Below, in pieces: positions 1 through 7,925 of a DNA stretch of 15,191 bases. Every line of letters starts with the position of its first letter. Position 1 is the stretch's first letter. Below the pieces are notes generated by a model, which saw nothing but the letters and a program-made list of their open reading frames with translations, did not search any database and had not been told where the DNA came from. A program made the translations under genes and the position numbers. The stretch is from Acidobacteriota bacterium (GTDB taxonomy: Bacteria; Acidobacteriota; Terriglobia; Terriglobales; Acidobacteriaceae): NCBI GenBank assembly GCA_021810735.1, contig JAJZIF010000037.1, positions 1-15,191 of the forward strand, in the 5' to 3' direction.

Positions 1-1
1 C

Positions 2-1273
2 GGCCAGGACGGTAGCTTCAGCTTCGACGCCCTCGTCCAGCGCTACAACGCCGACCTCGCCAACGGCTACGGCAACCTCGTCAGCCGAACGCTATCGATG
101 ATCCAGAAGTATTTCGACGGCGTCGTGCCGCATCATGTTGTCCCGATAGACAACGATCCGATGGTTCAATATCTCATTCACGGCACCAGGGATGGCCTCG
201 AAGCCGTTCTTAAAGACTTCGACGAATTGAACTTCAGCGATGCGCTAAAAAGAATCTGGGATTTCATCCGATGGATTGACAAGAACCTCAGCGATCAAGC
301 TCCTTGGCAACAGCGTGATGACTTAAACGAGGCAGAACTCAAAATACATCGTGCGAGAGCGCTGTATCCCGCCGCGGAAGCCATCCGCATCATCACCGCC
401 CTCGTTTACCCCGTCATGCCCTGGGCCGCCGCGCAGGTCTGGTCCCAGCTCGGCCTCGGCAGCATCGAATCCGCCGCCACCAGCTGCCAACTCAAAAATC
501 TCCAGTGGGGCGGCCTCAAGCCCGGCACAAAGCTCGGCGCGCTCGGCCCCATCTTCCCACGCGCAGAAAAGGACGCAGTCACCCGTATGCAGGAAATCGA
601 ACAGAACAACACCGCCTCGCAGCCGACACCCGAACAGAACGCCCCCCAACCTGAGCAGACCCCCAAGCAGGCTGCGCCTGCTGCCCCCGAAACCTCTTCG
701 GCGAAAGCCGCGCCACCCGCGCCCGCGGCCACGGCTGCCGCAACCCTTCCAGTCCCCGAGCAGCATCACTCGCGGCTCCGCGCCGCCATCGAGGCCCTCG
801 CCGTCGCCATGGCCGAATCCACCAGTGAATCCTCCCTGATCGCCGCCTTTGAGCAGGCCATCGGCCTCACCGTCCAGGAGTCCCTCAGCGGCAAACCCCG
901 CACTCCGGCGCAGCCCGCCGCAGCAGGTGCGCCCGCTCCTGCCTCTGACAAAATCTCCATCGACGACTTCGCCAAGGTTGAGCTCCGCGTCGGCCAAGTC
1001 AACGTCGCTGAACGCGTCCCCAAGGCCGACAAGCTCCTCCGCCTGGAAGTTGACCTCGGCACCGAAACCCGCCAGATCCTCGCTGGCATCGCCCAGTCCT
1101 ACGAGCCGGAATCCCTCATTGGCCGCAAGATCGTCATCGTCGCCAACCTTGCACCCCGCAAGATGCGCGGCCTCGAATCTAACGGCATGCTTCTCGCCGC
1201 CACCAACGAGGAAGGCAGAGCCATCCTCGCCACCTTCGCCGAAGAGGTCCAGCCCGGCGCTCGGCTCAAATGA
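2..1273 (+). CDS. metG: Methionyl-tRNA synthetase, C-terminal part (5' end outside window)
   Basis: Methionyl-tRNA synthetase charges tRNA-Met in the cytoplasm. The reading frame is open from base 2 with no start, so the catalytic core lies left of the window and about 423 residues are visible. The first visible residues (DGSFSFDALVQRYNADLANG) match the junction between catalytic core and anticodon-binding helical bundle. The bundle runs to about base 560. A Pro/Ala-rich linker follows (about 596-770), then a short helical island (about 770-890), a second linker, and a C-terminal OB-fold tRNA-binding domain of the EMAPII/Trbp111 type (about 950-1270; FAKVELRVG, PKADKLLRLEVDLG, LAPRKMRG, ESNGMLL). 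The tRNA-binding domain is common in dimeric bacterial MetRS. The stop overlaps the tatD start (ATGA), so the two are probably co-translated. Codons from about 90 to 357 differ sharply from the rest of the gene (see findings). Confidence 0.95.
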   Translation, partial: GQDGSFSFDALVQRYNADLANGYGNLVSRTLSMIQKYFDGVVPHHVVPIDNDPMVQYLIHGTRDGLEAVLKDFDELNFSDALKRIWDFIRWIDKNLSDQAPWQQRDDLNEAELKIHRARALYPAAEAIRIITALVYPVMPWAAAQVWSQLGLGSIESAATSCQLKNLQWGGLKPGTKLGALGPIFPRAEKDAVTRMQEIEQNNTASQPTPEQNAPQPEQTPKQAAPAAPETSSAKAAPPAPAATAAATLPVPEQHHSRLRAAIEALAVAMAESTSESSLIAAFEQAIGLTVQESLSGKPRTPAQPAAAGAPAPASDKISIDDFAKVELRVGQVNVAERVPKADKLLRLEVDLGTETRQILAGIAQSYEPESLIGRKIVIVANLAPRKMRGLESNGMLLAATNEEGRAILATFAEEVQPGARLK

Positions 1274-2091
1274 TCGACTCCCACGCCCATCTCGACAGTG
1301 CGCGTTACGACGACGACCGCGACGCCATGCTCGCCCGTGCGTATGAAGCAGGCGTACGTGGAATCCTTTCCATCGGCATCGGCGACGGACCCGCCACCAT
1401 GCACCGCGCAGCCGACCTCGCCCGCGACTACTCTGGCCGCCCCAACGCACCGCGCATTTGGGCCAGCGCCGGCATCCATCCCCACGAAGCCCAGGACGCC
1501 ACCGAAGAAGCACTCGCCAGCCTCGATGCCCTGCTCCAGCGCCCTGAAGTCATCGCCTGCGGCGAAATTGGCCTCGACTACTACTACGACCACTCCCCGC
1601 GCGATACCCAGAAGTCAGCCTTCTCGCGCCAGATGGCTCTCGCCGCCCGCCACAAAAAACCCATCATCATCCACTGCCGCCCGTCAGACAACAGCGCCAA
1701 CGCCTGGGACGATACCCTCGCCATACTTGAATCTGATTGGGCGCCCACCGGCCTCGGCGGCATCCTCCACTGCTTCACCGGCGACTGGGACCATGCCCGC
1801 CGCGCCCTCGACATCGGCTTCCTCATTTCCTTCGCCGGTAACATCACCTTCCCACGCAATCTGCCCCTGCGCGAAGTCGCCACCCTGGTGCCTCCCGACC
1901 GTCTGCTCATCGAAACGGACTGCCCATTCCTCGCGCCCGTCCCCTATCGGGGTAAGCGCAACGAGCCCGCCTGGGTCAAAGAGGTCGCCGTGACCCTTGG
2001 TGACCTGCTTGAGATCACCCCGGAACAGGTCGCTTTGCGTACCACTCAAAACTTTCAGTCGTTTTTCGGCCTGACGGCGAGCACCCCGTAG
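1270..2091 (+). CDS. tatD: TatD family metal-dependent hydrolase/deoxyribonuclease
   Basis: TatD proteins are cytoplasmic TIM-barrel, metal-dependent 3'-5' exonucleases or hydrolases linked to DNA repair and quality control. The 273-residue length is usual. Metal-site motifs are all visible: HAHLD at residues 5-9, GEIGLDYYYD at 98-107 with Glu99, IIIHCR at 132-137 with His135, LHCFTGD at 166-172 with His167, and ETDCPFLAP at 215-223 with Asp217. The YRGKRNEP segment (226-233) is also characteristic. The ATG shares four bases with the metG stop, which fixes the start and implies translational coupling. The metG-tatD pairing is a common bacterial order. A frame-mate function such as D-aminoacyl-tRNA deacylation has been discussed for some TatD-like proteins, but nothing here separates these. 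Confidence 0.95.
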   Translation: MIDSHAHLDSARYDDDRDAMLARAYEAGVRGILSIGIGDGPATMHRAADLARDYSGRPNAPRIWASAGIHPHEAQDATEEALASLDALLQRPEVIACGEIGLDYYYDHSPRDTQKSAFSRQMALAARHKKPIIIHCRPSDNSANAWDDTLAILESDWAPTGLGGILHCFTGDWDHARRALDIGFLISFAGNITFPRNLPLREVATLVPPDRLLIETDCPFLAPVPYRGKRNEPAWVKEVAVTLGDLLEITPEQVALRTTQNFQSFFGLTASTP

Positions 2092-2149
2092 CCACGTCAC
2101 ATTCTCGGTTGGCAAGAAAGCATTTAATCTACTAGAGAGTAATTTTTCT

Positions 2150-2650
2150 ATGGCTGCCGACAATAGTTTTGACATCGTAAGCAAACTCGATCTTCAGGAA
2201 GTCCGCAACGCGGTCGACCAGGCCCTCAAAGAGATCCACACCCGCTTCGATCTCAAGGACTCCAAGTCCGACATCACCATCGAAGGCGCTGAGGCCATCC
2301 AGCTCGCCTCCTCTGACGAGTACAAGCTCGACGCCGTCAAGCAGATCCTGCAACAGAAAATGGTCAAGCGCGGTCTCTCGCTCAAGTCCCTCACCTGGGG
2401 CAAAATCGAGCCCGCCGCCGGCTCCAGCGTCCGCCAGAAGGTCACCCTCCAGCAGGGCATCCCGACCGAAAAGGCAAAAGAGATGGTAAGGCTCATCAAG
2501 GACTCAAAAAAGAAGGCTCAGGCGTCGATTCAGGGCGATACCGTGAGGGTTTCCGGCAAAGATCGCGATACTCTACAGGAGATCATTGCCATGCTGCGCA
2601 ACCACGACTTCGGCATCGATATGCAATTTACCAACTACAGGTCCAACTAG
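2150..2650 (+). CDS. yajQ: YajQ family nucleotide-binding protein (UPF0234)
   Basis: YajQ is a small cytoplasmic protein of two ferredoxin-like halves. Family members bind nucleotides, and the Xanthomonas homologue is a cyclic-di-GMP effector acting with a transcription factor. The protein is 166 residues, the normal size. Diagnostic stretches are NSFDIVSKLDLQEVRNAVDQ at the N-terminus, TRFDLKDSKSDI (about 31-42), KLDAVKQILQQKMVKRG, GIPTEKAKEMVRLIKDSKKK, and the C-terminal HDFGIDMQFTNYR. The start ATG has a GAGAG element at 2135-2139, about ten bases upstream. The gene lies 58 bp after tatD and 23 bp before the prenyl synthase, in the same direction, so it may share their transcript. Whether it binds cyclic-di-GMP here cannot be judged from sequence alone. 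Confidence 0.95.
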   Translation: MAADNSFDIVSKLDLQEVRNAVDQALKEIHTRFDLKDSKSDITIEGAEAIQLASSDEYKLDAVKQILQQKMVKRGLSLKSLTWGKIEPAAGSSVRQKVTLQQGIPTEKAKEMVRLIKDSKKKAQASIQGDTVRVSGKDRDTLQEIIAMLRNHDFGIDMQFTNYRSN

Positions 2651-2673
2651 CGCCTCAGATGAACGGAGCACGA

Positions 2674-3663
2674 GTGAGCACACCCACCATAGCAACGGCC
2701 AAAGAGATCTTCGATCTGCTCCACGACGATCTCCTCGAAATCGAGCGCGAGTTCGAGTCCGCTGCTGTCTCCTCCGTACGCGCCATCACCGACATTGCCG
2801 AATACCTCCGCGAAGGTGGCGGCAAGCGCATCCGCCCATCCCTGCTCCTGCTCTCCGCCCGCAGCCAGGGCTACGCGGGCAACGGAGCCACCCGGCTCGG
2901 CGCCGTCGTTGAAATGGTCCACACCGCCACCCTGGTGCATGACGACATCATCGATGCTGCAGACATTCGTCGTGGTCGCCCCTCGCCCAACACCACCTGG
3001 GGCAACCCCAAGTGCGTCCTCGCCGGCGACTGGCTTTACATGCAGGCCTTCCGCGTCGCCCTGGAAGAGCGCAACTTCCGGGTCCTCGACCTGCTCATCT
3101 CCCTCACCCAGCAAATGGTCGAGGGAGAAATGATCCAGCTCGAAACCCTCGGTCGCCAGGTCACCACCAAGGAATATCACGACCTCATTTACCGCAAGAC
3201 AGCTTGCCTCTTTGAGGTTTCCATGCGGCTCGGCGCGGTCCTTGCCGGAGCCTCATCGACAGAGGAAGAAAACATGGGCGAGTACGGCCGCAATCTTGGC
3301 CTCGCCTTCCAGATCGTCGATGACGTTCTCGACCTCACCGCCACAGAGGAAGTCCTGGGCAAGCCAGTCGCTAGTGACCTCCGCGAGGGCAAAGCCACTA
3401 TCGCCGTGATTCATGCTCTCGAAAACGGCACCCAGACCGAGCGTGACGCCATCCTCACGGTGCTTCGTGACAAGAGCTTCGGCCGCGTCTCGCATGATCA
3501 GATTCTCGCTGCTCTCCTGCGAAACGGCTCCGTCGATTACGCCATGAATAAGGCCTACGACTACGCCGAAACCGCGCGCCTCGCCATCGCCGACTTTCCC
3601 GACTCAGACTACAAACGCGCCCTGCTCTGGGTCCCCGACTTCGTCGTCGCCCGCGATAAGTAG
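2674..3663 (+). CDS. Trans-polyprenyl diphosphate synthase (long-chain type)
   Basis: This enzyme condenses isopentenyl diphosphate onto an allylic diphosphate in the cytoplasm, giving a long isoprenoid chain, most likely the quinone side chain. I chose GTG at 2674 as the start. It has GGAG at 2665-2668 with five spacer bases, whereas the upstream in-frame ATG at 2659 has no Shine-Dalgarno sequence. The product is then 329 residues. Both aspartate-rich motifs are intact: DDIID (residues 90-94) in MVHTATLVHDDIID, and DDVLD (216-220) in FQIVDDVLD. The GGGKRIRP substrate motif is at 48-55. The small Ala at the fifth position before the first motif fits long-chain octaprenyl or heptaprenyl synthases rather than farnesyl synthase. 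Exact chain length cannot be read. Its stop lies 4 bp from that of the convergent kinase-like gene. Confidence 0.93.
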   Translation: MSTPTIATAKEIFDLLHDDLLEIEREFESAAVSSVRAITDIAEYLREGGGKRIRPSLLLLSARSQGYAGNGATRLGAVVEMVHTATLVHDDIIDAADIRRGRPSPNTTWGNPKCVLAGDWLYMQAFRVALEERNFRVLDLLISLTQQMVEGEMIQLETLGRQVTTKEYHDLIYRKTACLFEVSMRLGAVLAGASSTEEENMGEYGRNLGLAFQIVDDVLDLTATEEVLGKPVASDLREGKATIAVIHALENGTQTERDAILTVLRDKSFGRVSHDQILAALLRNGSVDYAMNKAYDYAETARLAIADFPDSDYKRALLWVPDFVVARDK

Positions 3664-3667
3664 CCGC

Positions 3668-5023
3668 CTACGGCGACATCTCCGTTGCCGTCACCTGATT
3701 CGCCGTCCGGGTAAATCCAAACTTCAGCAGCCACACGCTCCTCACCGCGCGCCCGTTCACCTGCGCCGGATTAAACTCCCACGCCTTGGCAGCCTTCATC
3801 GCCGCATTCGCAAAATACCGGCTCGGCCCATATTGGGCATACACGGCATCCGCAACATTCCCGTTCGAATCGACCGTCACCTGCACGTCTACCCGCACTG
3901 TTCCGCGAATCGTTGCGCTCGCGCTGGGCAGCACCTCGGGAGGAACGCGTTTTACAACCGTGCCCTTCACCGTCACCGGCTCCGTCGGCGGCGGCTCATT
4001 CGCCCCCTCCCGCACCGCGAGCCCGGGATTTTCACTCGCCAGGCTTTTCCCATTCGGATGCGGCCGCAAATACCACGCAACCGCCATTACCGTCACCAAA
4101 CCTAGAATCCCCACCACTCGAATCCAGGTCTTCGATCTCGGTGATGCCTGCTCCGATACACTCCCTGAAACACTCGCGGCAACTACTGGCTCCACAACTT
4201 CAGCGTCGACTGGCCCCGAATCTGCCTCAGTAATACCCTTCGCTGCAACTGCTTCCTCAGGCTTCAGCTGCAACCGAATCTCACGCAGCGTGCACCTTTC
4301 TGCCGGATCAATTCGCAGGCACATCTTGGCAATCCCGGCAAACGGCTCTGGCATTTCCTTCGGAACAGTAGGTTCGCCATGCTCCTTGCGATCCCATTCC
4401 GGCCGCCTCTGTGTCAGCATTTCCACCAGCGTCACGCCCAGCGACCAGATGTCCGCCGCCGGACTCACTTTGCCAAGCGCCAAATCCAGTGCATCATATG
4501 CTCGCGCGTCAAACGCTCGACTGCCGGCCCCAGCCCGCAAAAGATGATCCACGGAAAGCTTCAACTGGTCTTTCACCGCCATAACCTTCGACGGTTTCAA
4601 ACGCCCGTGCACAAAGCCCTTGCCATGCAAATACTCCAGAGCTTCCACCAGAGACTCGAGCACCGTATGTGCTTCGTCCGGCGTCAGAGCGCGCTCCGGC
4701 AAAATATCCGCAAGCACCTCTTCACCGTACTCCGTCACAACATAGGCAAATTCTGACCCGTCGATCTGACATCGCCCATATTCGTACAGTCGCAACAAGA
4801 GCGGATGCTGCAGTGTCTGCGCGGCCCGCCACCCCGCCACGCGGTTATCGGCATCTGCGGCCTCTGCCGGTATCAGCTTGATCACGGCTCGTTCCGTTGG
4901 TAAACCCTGCCGTTCCGTCAGGAAAACACCACATCCTTCACACCCACCGAGCCATTCCAGAAGGGGGAACTTTCCATCGACGACGCGGCCGGCCCAGTTC
5001 CTGCAAATAGGCACAGTCGTCAT
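3668..5023 (-). CDS. Membrane pseudokinase with C-terminal TonB-C domain
   Basis: The protein has 451 residues from ATG at 5023, preceded by AAGAGGG. An in-frame TTG eight codons upstream is a weaker start. Residues about 15-255 form a Ser/Thr kinase fold: a degenerate glycine loop (LGGCEGCGVF), the ATP-site lysine in AVIKLI (Lys49), and the structural DIWSLG motif (191-196). The catalytic parts are missing. HRDLKPxN reads HGRLKPSK (about 139-146), DFG reads VDH or DHL (about 158-161), and the APE region is lost. It is therefore probably a pseudokinase that binds partners or nucleotide. A charged, Ala/Val-rich linker leads to one transmembrane helix (about 300-318), a Pro-rich periplasmic stretch, and a TonB-C/energy-transducer-like domain (about 357-439; VDVQVTVDSNGNV, AAKAWEFNPAQVNGR). 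No SxxxH motif is seen in the helix, so coupling to ExbBD is doubtful. Function is unknown. It could sense envelope state or act as a scaffold. Confidence 0.85.
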   Translation of the reverse strand: MTTVPICRNWAGRVVDGKFPLLEWLGGCEGCGVFLTERQGLPTERAVIKLIPAEAADADNRVAGWRAAQTLQHPLLLRLYEYGRCQIDGSEFAYVVTEYGEEVLADILPERALTPDEAHTVLESLVEALEYLHGKGFVHGRLKPSKVMAVKDQLKLSVDHLLRAGAGSRAFDARAYDALDLALGKVSPAADIWSLGVTLVEMLTQRRPEWDRKEHGEPTVPKEMPEPFAGIAKMCLRIDPAERCTLREIRLQLKPEEAVAAKGITEADSGPVDAEVVEPVVAASVSGSVSEQASPRSKTWIRVVGILGLVTVMAVAWYLRPHPNGKSLASENPGLAVREGANEPPPTEPVTVKGTVVKRVPPEVLPSASATIRGTVRVDVQVTVDSNGNVADAVYAQYGPSRYFANAAMKAAKAWEFNPAQVNGRAVRSVWLLKFGFTRTANQVTATEMSP

Positions 5024-5033
5024 AATCCCTCTT

Positions 5034-5060
5034 ATTGTAGTAAGCAAAACATTCTTTCAA
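5034..5060 (-). promoter_or_regulatory. Possible promoter of the pseudokinase gene
   Basis: On the minus strand there is TTGAAA (5055-5060) and TACAAT (5034-5039), each five of six to the sigma-70 consensus. The spacer is only 15 bp, which is short. The -10 is so close to the ATG at 5023 that the transcript would start within the apparent Shine-Dalgarno sequence, so the promoter, the RBS or the start choice must be wrong in detail. Treat as tentative. Confidence 0.25.
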
Positions 5061-5161
5061 CCAGTTTGCCGCTGCACTCGCACCCACACATCCCATCGCA
5101 CCCATCTCACGAGCCACCCAACCCCGCGCCACGCTCTTCCAGACAGCGGCATGCAACTTCC

Positions 5162-5190
5162 CTGCCACGCACCCTGCTCTCTGTGGTAAT
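5162..5190 (+). promoter_or_regulatory. Possible promoter of the cobalamin-binding protein gene
   Basis: CTGCCA (5162-5167, four of six to TTGACA) is followed after 17 bp by GGTAAT (5185-5190, four of six to TATAAT), with an extended -10 TGT directly before it. Predicted transcription would begin about eight bases before the ATG at 5205. This agrees with the absence of a Shine-Dalgarno sequence there. The matches are modest. Confidence 0.28.
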
Positions 5191-5204
5191 CTCACCTGTT
5201 TCCT

Positions 5205-5630
5205 ATGTCTTCCGCCACCCGCACCACTCCGATCCGCGTTCTCGTCGCTAAGCCTGGCCTCGACGGCCATGACCGCGGCGCAAAAGTCATCGCTCGCGCC
5301 CTCCGGGATGCCGGTATGGAAGTCATCTACACAGGCCTCCGCCAGACACCCGAAATGATCGTCAACGCCGCTATTCAGGAAGATGTGGACTGCATTGGCC
5401 TGAGCATCCTCTCCGGTGCGCACAATGCCATCGTCCCACGCGTCACCGAACTCCTCCGCGAACGCGGTGCCGATGACATTCTCGTCGTAGTCGGTGGCAC
5501 CATCCCCGACCAGGACATCGAATTCCTCAAGTCCAAAGGCGTCGCCGCCATCTTCGGCCCTGGCACACTGCTCGACACTACCGTCCAGTTCATCCGCGAA
5601 CACGTCAAGCCGCGCAGCCTCACCGCCTGA
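5205..5630 (+). CDS. Stand-alone cobalamin B12-binding domain protein (methylmalonyl-CoA mutase small-subunit type)
   Basis: The 141-residue protein is a single Rossmann-like B12-binding domain. It has the full base-off/His-on signature: DGHDRG with Asp20, His22 (the expected cobalt ligand) and Gly25, then SIL (67-69) and VVVGG (94-98). Sequence style is that of the C-terminal part of methylmalonyl-CoA mutase and its relatives. Split mutases (a separate catalytic subunit plus a small B12 subunit) are known in archaea and some bacteria. No catalytic subunit, epimerase or MeaB chaperone gene is present within the window, so the partner must be encoded elsewhere. Candidate partners are methylmalonyl-, isobutyryl-, ethylmalonyl- or 2-hydroxyisobutyryl-CoA mutase. 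ATG at 5205 lacks a clear RBS. The gene is divergent from the pseudokinase gene. Confidence is high for the domain and moderate for the mutase role. Confidence 0.9.
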   Translation: MSSATRTTPIRVLVAKPGLDGHDRGAKVIARALRDAGMEVIYTGLRQTPEMIVNAAIQEDVDCIGLSILSGAHNAIVPRVTELLRERGADDILVVVGGTIPDQDIEFLKSKGVAAIFGPGTLLDTTVQFIREHVKPRSLTA

Positions 5631-5736
5631 CCTCCGCCTCACTGCGATTCACACTTCGGGAGTATCTTGGTGATGCAGCCCGGACGACCAGCGTTCAGAC
5701 CGCATCCGTATTCATTGGCAGCGCCGGAGGCTAACA

Positions 5737-7449
5737 ATGAAGAGCAAACGAATCTGGATTATCCTTGCAGCCATAGTATGCGTTGTGCTGATTGGCGCCT
5801 TTGTTATCGATCACTTCCTCGATGCTGACACTTATCGCGGAAACATTGAAGCGGCTCTCTCACAATCGCTCGACCGTCAGGTCCAGCTTGGCCACCTCAG
5901 CTTTTCCATCTTCACCGGCAGCCTTGAAGCTTCTTCGCTCTCCGTCGCCGACGACCCATCCTTCAGTCGGAACCCATTCCTCACCGCCAAGGACATCCTC
6001 ATTGGCGTCAAAATCTGGCCGCTCGTCTTCAACCACCAACTGCACATCACCGGAATTACCATTGATCAACCCTCCATCACGCTCCTGCGTCGCGCTGACG
6101 GAACCTGGAACTACTCGAGCCTCGGAAACTCCAGCCATCGAGGCCCAGCTCCAATAACATCTGCGAGTTCCGCCGGCAACTCATCGGCCAAAAAATCGAG
6201 GAGCCCCTCATCGGCAAACAGTAATCTGCTTCCCAACCTCACCGTCAGCGAACTCGCCATCAAGAACGGAACTATCACCATCGGTAATCTTCCAGCCACT
6301 GGCGCGCCCCACGTCTACAGCCATGTCAACGTCACGGCCAACCATTTCTCCTTCGCCAGCGCCTTTCCATTCAACATCGGCGCAGATCTGCCCGGTACCG
6401 GCTCCATGAACATCCAGGGCCATGCTGGCCCCATCAATCCCACCAATGCCGCCGCCACGCCCCTCACCGCTAAAGTCACTTTCAAAGAAGCCGACCTCGC
6501 CAAGGAATTCCTCGCCTCCAGCCAGGGCATCTCCGGCATCGCTAACCTCGACGCCAACATTGTCTCGAACGGCCAGACGGCCAATCTGAACGGAACCCTG
6601 CACGTAACAAAACTCAAGCTGGCGAAAGACGGTACGCCTTCCTCCCAGCCCGTCGACATCGGCTTTACCGTCGCGCAAAATCTCCAGTCCCTCTCCGGCA
6701 CGATCCAAAAAGCTGACCTCACCATCGGCAAAGCCGCAATATCCATCAAGGGCACTTACCAGACGCAGGGCGCCACCACCGTCCTCGACCTCCACGCCAC
6801 CGGCCGGAGCATGCCCATTGACTCCCTCGTTGCATTCCTGCCGTCACTTGGCATCCAACTGCCGCCCGGCTCGAAGCTTCAAGGCGGTACACTCACCACC
6901 GCATTCAACATCACGGGCTCAGCCGCAACCCCTGTCATTGCTGGCCCAGTTCAGATTTCTAACACTCGCCTCGCCGGTTTCAACCTTGGTCAGAAACTCT
7001 CCACTATCAGCGCCCTCACCGGTGCCAACACCGGCTCGGATACCACCATCCAGCTACTGAGCACGAACCTCACCTATGGCCCCAAAGGTATCCAGACCAG
7101 GAACCTCACCGCAATCGTCAGCGGCCTCGGCACGGCCACCGGCAACGGCTCCATCAGCCCGTCCAACGCCCTCAAGTATCAATTGAAGATCAAGCTCGCC
7201 AGTTCCGGCCTTGGCGGCTTGGCCCAGCGCGCGGCATCCATGCTCCCCGGCGCATTCGGCGCCAGCATCGGCCAATCCATGAAGAACGGCGTCCCCGTCG
7301 CCATTCGCGGCACCACCTCGCACCCCATCTTTACGCCTGATCTTGGCCAGATGTTCGGCGGAAACACCCAGCAACAAACTACCCAGAAGACACCGCAAAA
7401 GAAAAATCCCTTGCAGAAAGCCTTGGGAAACATCTTTGGGCCCCAATAG
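5737..7449 (+). CDS. AsmA family envelope protein
   Basis: The protein has 570 residues. A single N-terminal membrane anchor (residues about 6-25) is followed by an AsmA-type N-terminal domain: DADTYRGNIEAALSQSLDRQ, VQLGHLSFSIFTGSLEASSL, and FLTAKDILIGVKIWPLVF. A Ser-rich linker occupies about 130-165. Long beta-rich repeats follow, with an AsmA C-terminal-like segment near 380-490 (LQGGTLTTAFNITGSAATPV, IQISNTRL-type strands). AsmA/TamB-like proteins are anchored in the inner membrane and form periplasmic beta-grooves thought to carry phospholipids or aid outer-membrane assembly. An excellent Shine-Dalgarno GGAGG (5726-5730) sits six bases before the ATG, which fixes the start. The tail is Gln/Lys-rich and ends in an amphipathic NPLQKALGNIFG. 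It lies 106 bp after the B12-binding gene, so co-transcription is possible but unproved. Substrate is unknown. Confidence 0.85.
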   Translation: MKSKRIWIILAAIVCVVLIGAFVIDHFLDADTYRGNIEAALSQSLDRQVQLGHLSFSIFTGSLEASSLSVADDPSFSRNPFLTAKDILIGVKIWPLVFNHQLHITGITIDQPSITLLRRADGTWNYSSLGNSSHRGPAPITSASSAGNSSAKKSRSPSSANSNLLPNLTVSELAIKNGTITIGNLPATGAPHVYSHVNVTANHFSFASAFPFNIGADLPGTGSMNIQGHAGPINPTNAAATPLTAKVTFKEADLAKEFLASSQGISGIANLDANIVSNGQTANLNGTLHVTKLKLAKDGTPSSQPVDIGFTVAQNLQSLSGTIQKADLTIGKAAISIKGTYQTQGATTVLDLHATGRSMPIDSLVAFLPSLGIQLPPGSKLQGGTLTTAFNITGSAATPVIAGPVQISNTRLAGFNLGQKLSTISALTGANTGSDTTIQLLSTNLTYGPKGIQTRNLTAIVSGLGTATGNGSISPSNALKYQLKIKLASSGLGGLAQRAASMLPGAFGASIGQSMKNGVPVAIRGTTSHPIFTPDLGQMFGGNTQQQTTQKTPQKKNPLQKALGNIFGPQ

Positions 7450-7487
7450 CTGGCACCTCAGGCCTCACGGATTCATCTTTAAAATCT

Positions 7488-7925
7488 ATGGCAGAACGCA
7501 ATCCCACATCGATTCAGATCGTCCATCCCGATCAATTCGACCCCGGCACCAGGCAAACACCCGGTTCCCACCGCCAGGCCGCCATCTCGGCTGAGGTAGG
7601 CGCCTCTTCACAGTTGTGGGGTGGCACATTCCTCGTCGAACCGGCAGCCCGCACCGGCATCCACCACCACGGCGAGCAGGACACCATCGTCTATGTGCTG
7701 TCCGGAGAATCACTCGTGAAATGGGGAGAGCGCGGAGAATTTGAGGGGATCGCCCGTGCAGGCGACTTCCTTCACGTTCCGGCCTGGCTTCCACACATGG
7801 AAATCAACCCCTCTGCCACTGAGCCCTTCCGCTGGATTGTCGTCCGCAGCACGCCAAATCCCATTGTCGTCAACCTCCCTGACGACTACTGGGGCGCCAC
7901 AAACCATCCCGCGACCCCTCGCTAG
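7488..7925 (+). CDS. Small single-domain cupin protein
   Basis: This is a 145-residue single beta-barrel of the RmlC-like cupin fold. Cupin motif 1 is GIHHHGEQDTIVYVLSGE (residues 57-74), offering His59, His61 and Asp65 as likely metal ligands; Asp stands where many cupins have Glu. Motif 2 is GDFLHVPAWLPHMEIN (92-107), supplying His103. A metal site is therefore likely complete. The C-terminal part (TEPFRWIVVRSTPNPIVVNL) resembles a widespread family of uncharacterised cupins. The substrate cannot be predicted, and enzymatic or purely binding roles are both possible. The start ATG has no clear RBS and lies 38 bp after the AsmA-like gene in the same direction. It may be translated from that transcript. 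The 3' end converges on the thioesterase gene with a 6-bp gap. Confidence 0.85.
   Translation: MAERNPTSIQIVHPDQFDPGTRQTPGSHRQAAISAEVGASSQLWGGTFLVEPAARTGIHHHGEQDTIVYVLSGESLVKWGERGEFEGIARAGDFLHVPAWLPHMEINPSATEPFRWIVVRSTPNPIVVNLPDDYWGATNHPATPR

Noticed and set aside
323..1513. Long minus-strand open frame opposite metG and tatD (396 codons)
   Set aside because: It is Arg/Gly-rich with no recognisable domain. It mirrors the C-ending codons of two well-identified genes on the other strand.
2109..2138. Promoter before yajQ (TTGGCA with TAGAGA)
   Set aside because: The -10 match is three of six at 18 bp, and its transcript start would exclude the apparent RBS; read-through from tatD is at least as likely.
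2659..2673. ATG at 2659 as start of the polyprenyl synthase
   Set aside because: No ribosome binding site precedes it, whereas GTG at 2674 has GGAG five bases upstream.
3663..3674. GCCG-CCTA-CGGC hairpin as a bidirectional terminator between the prenyl synthase and pseudokinase genes
   Set aside because: Only four base pairs and no T-run on either strand.
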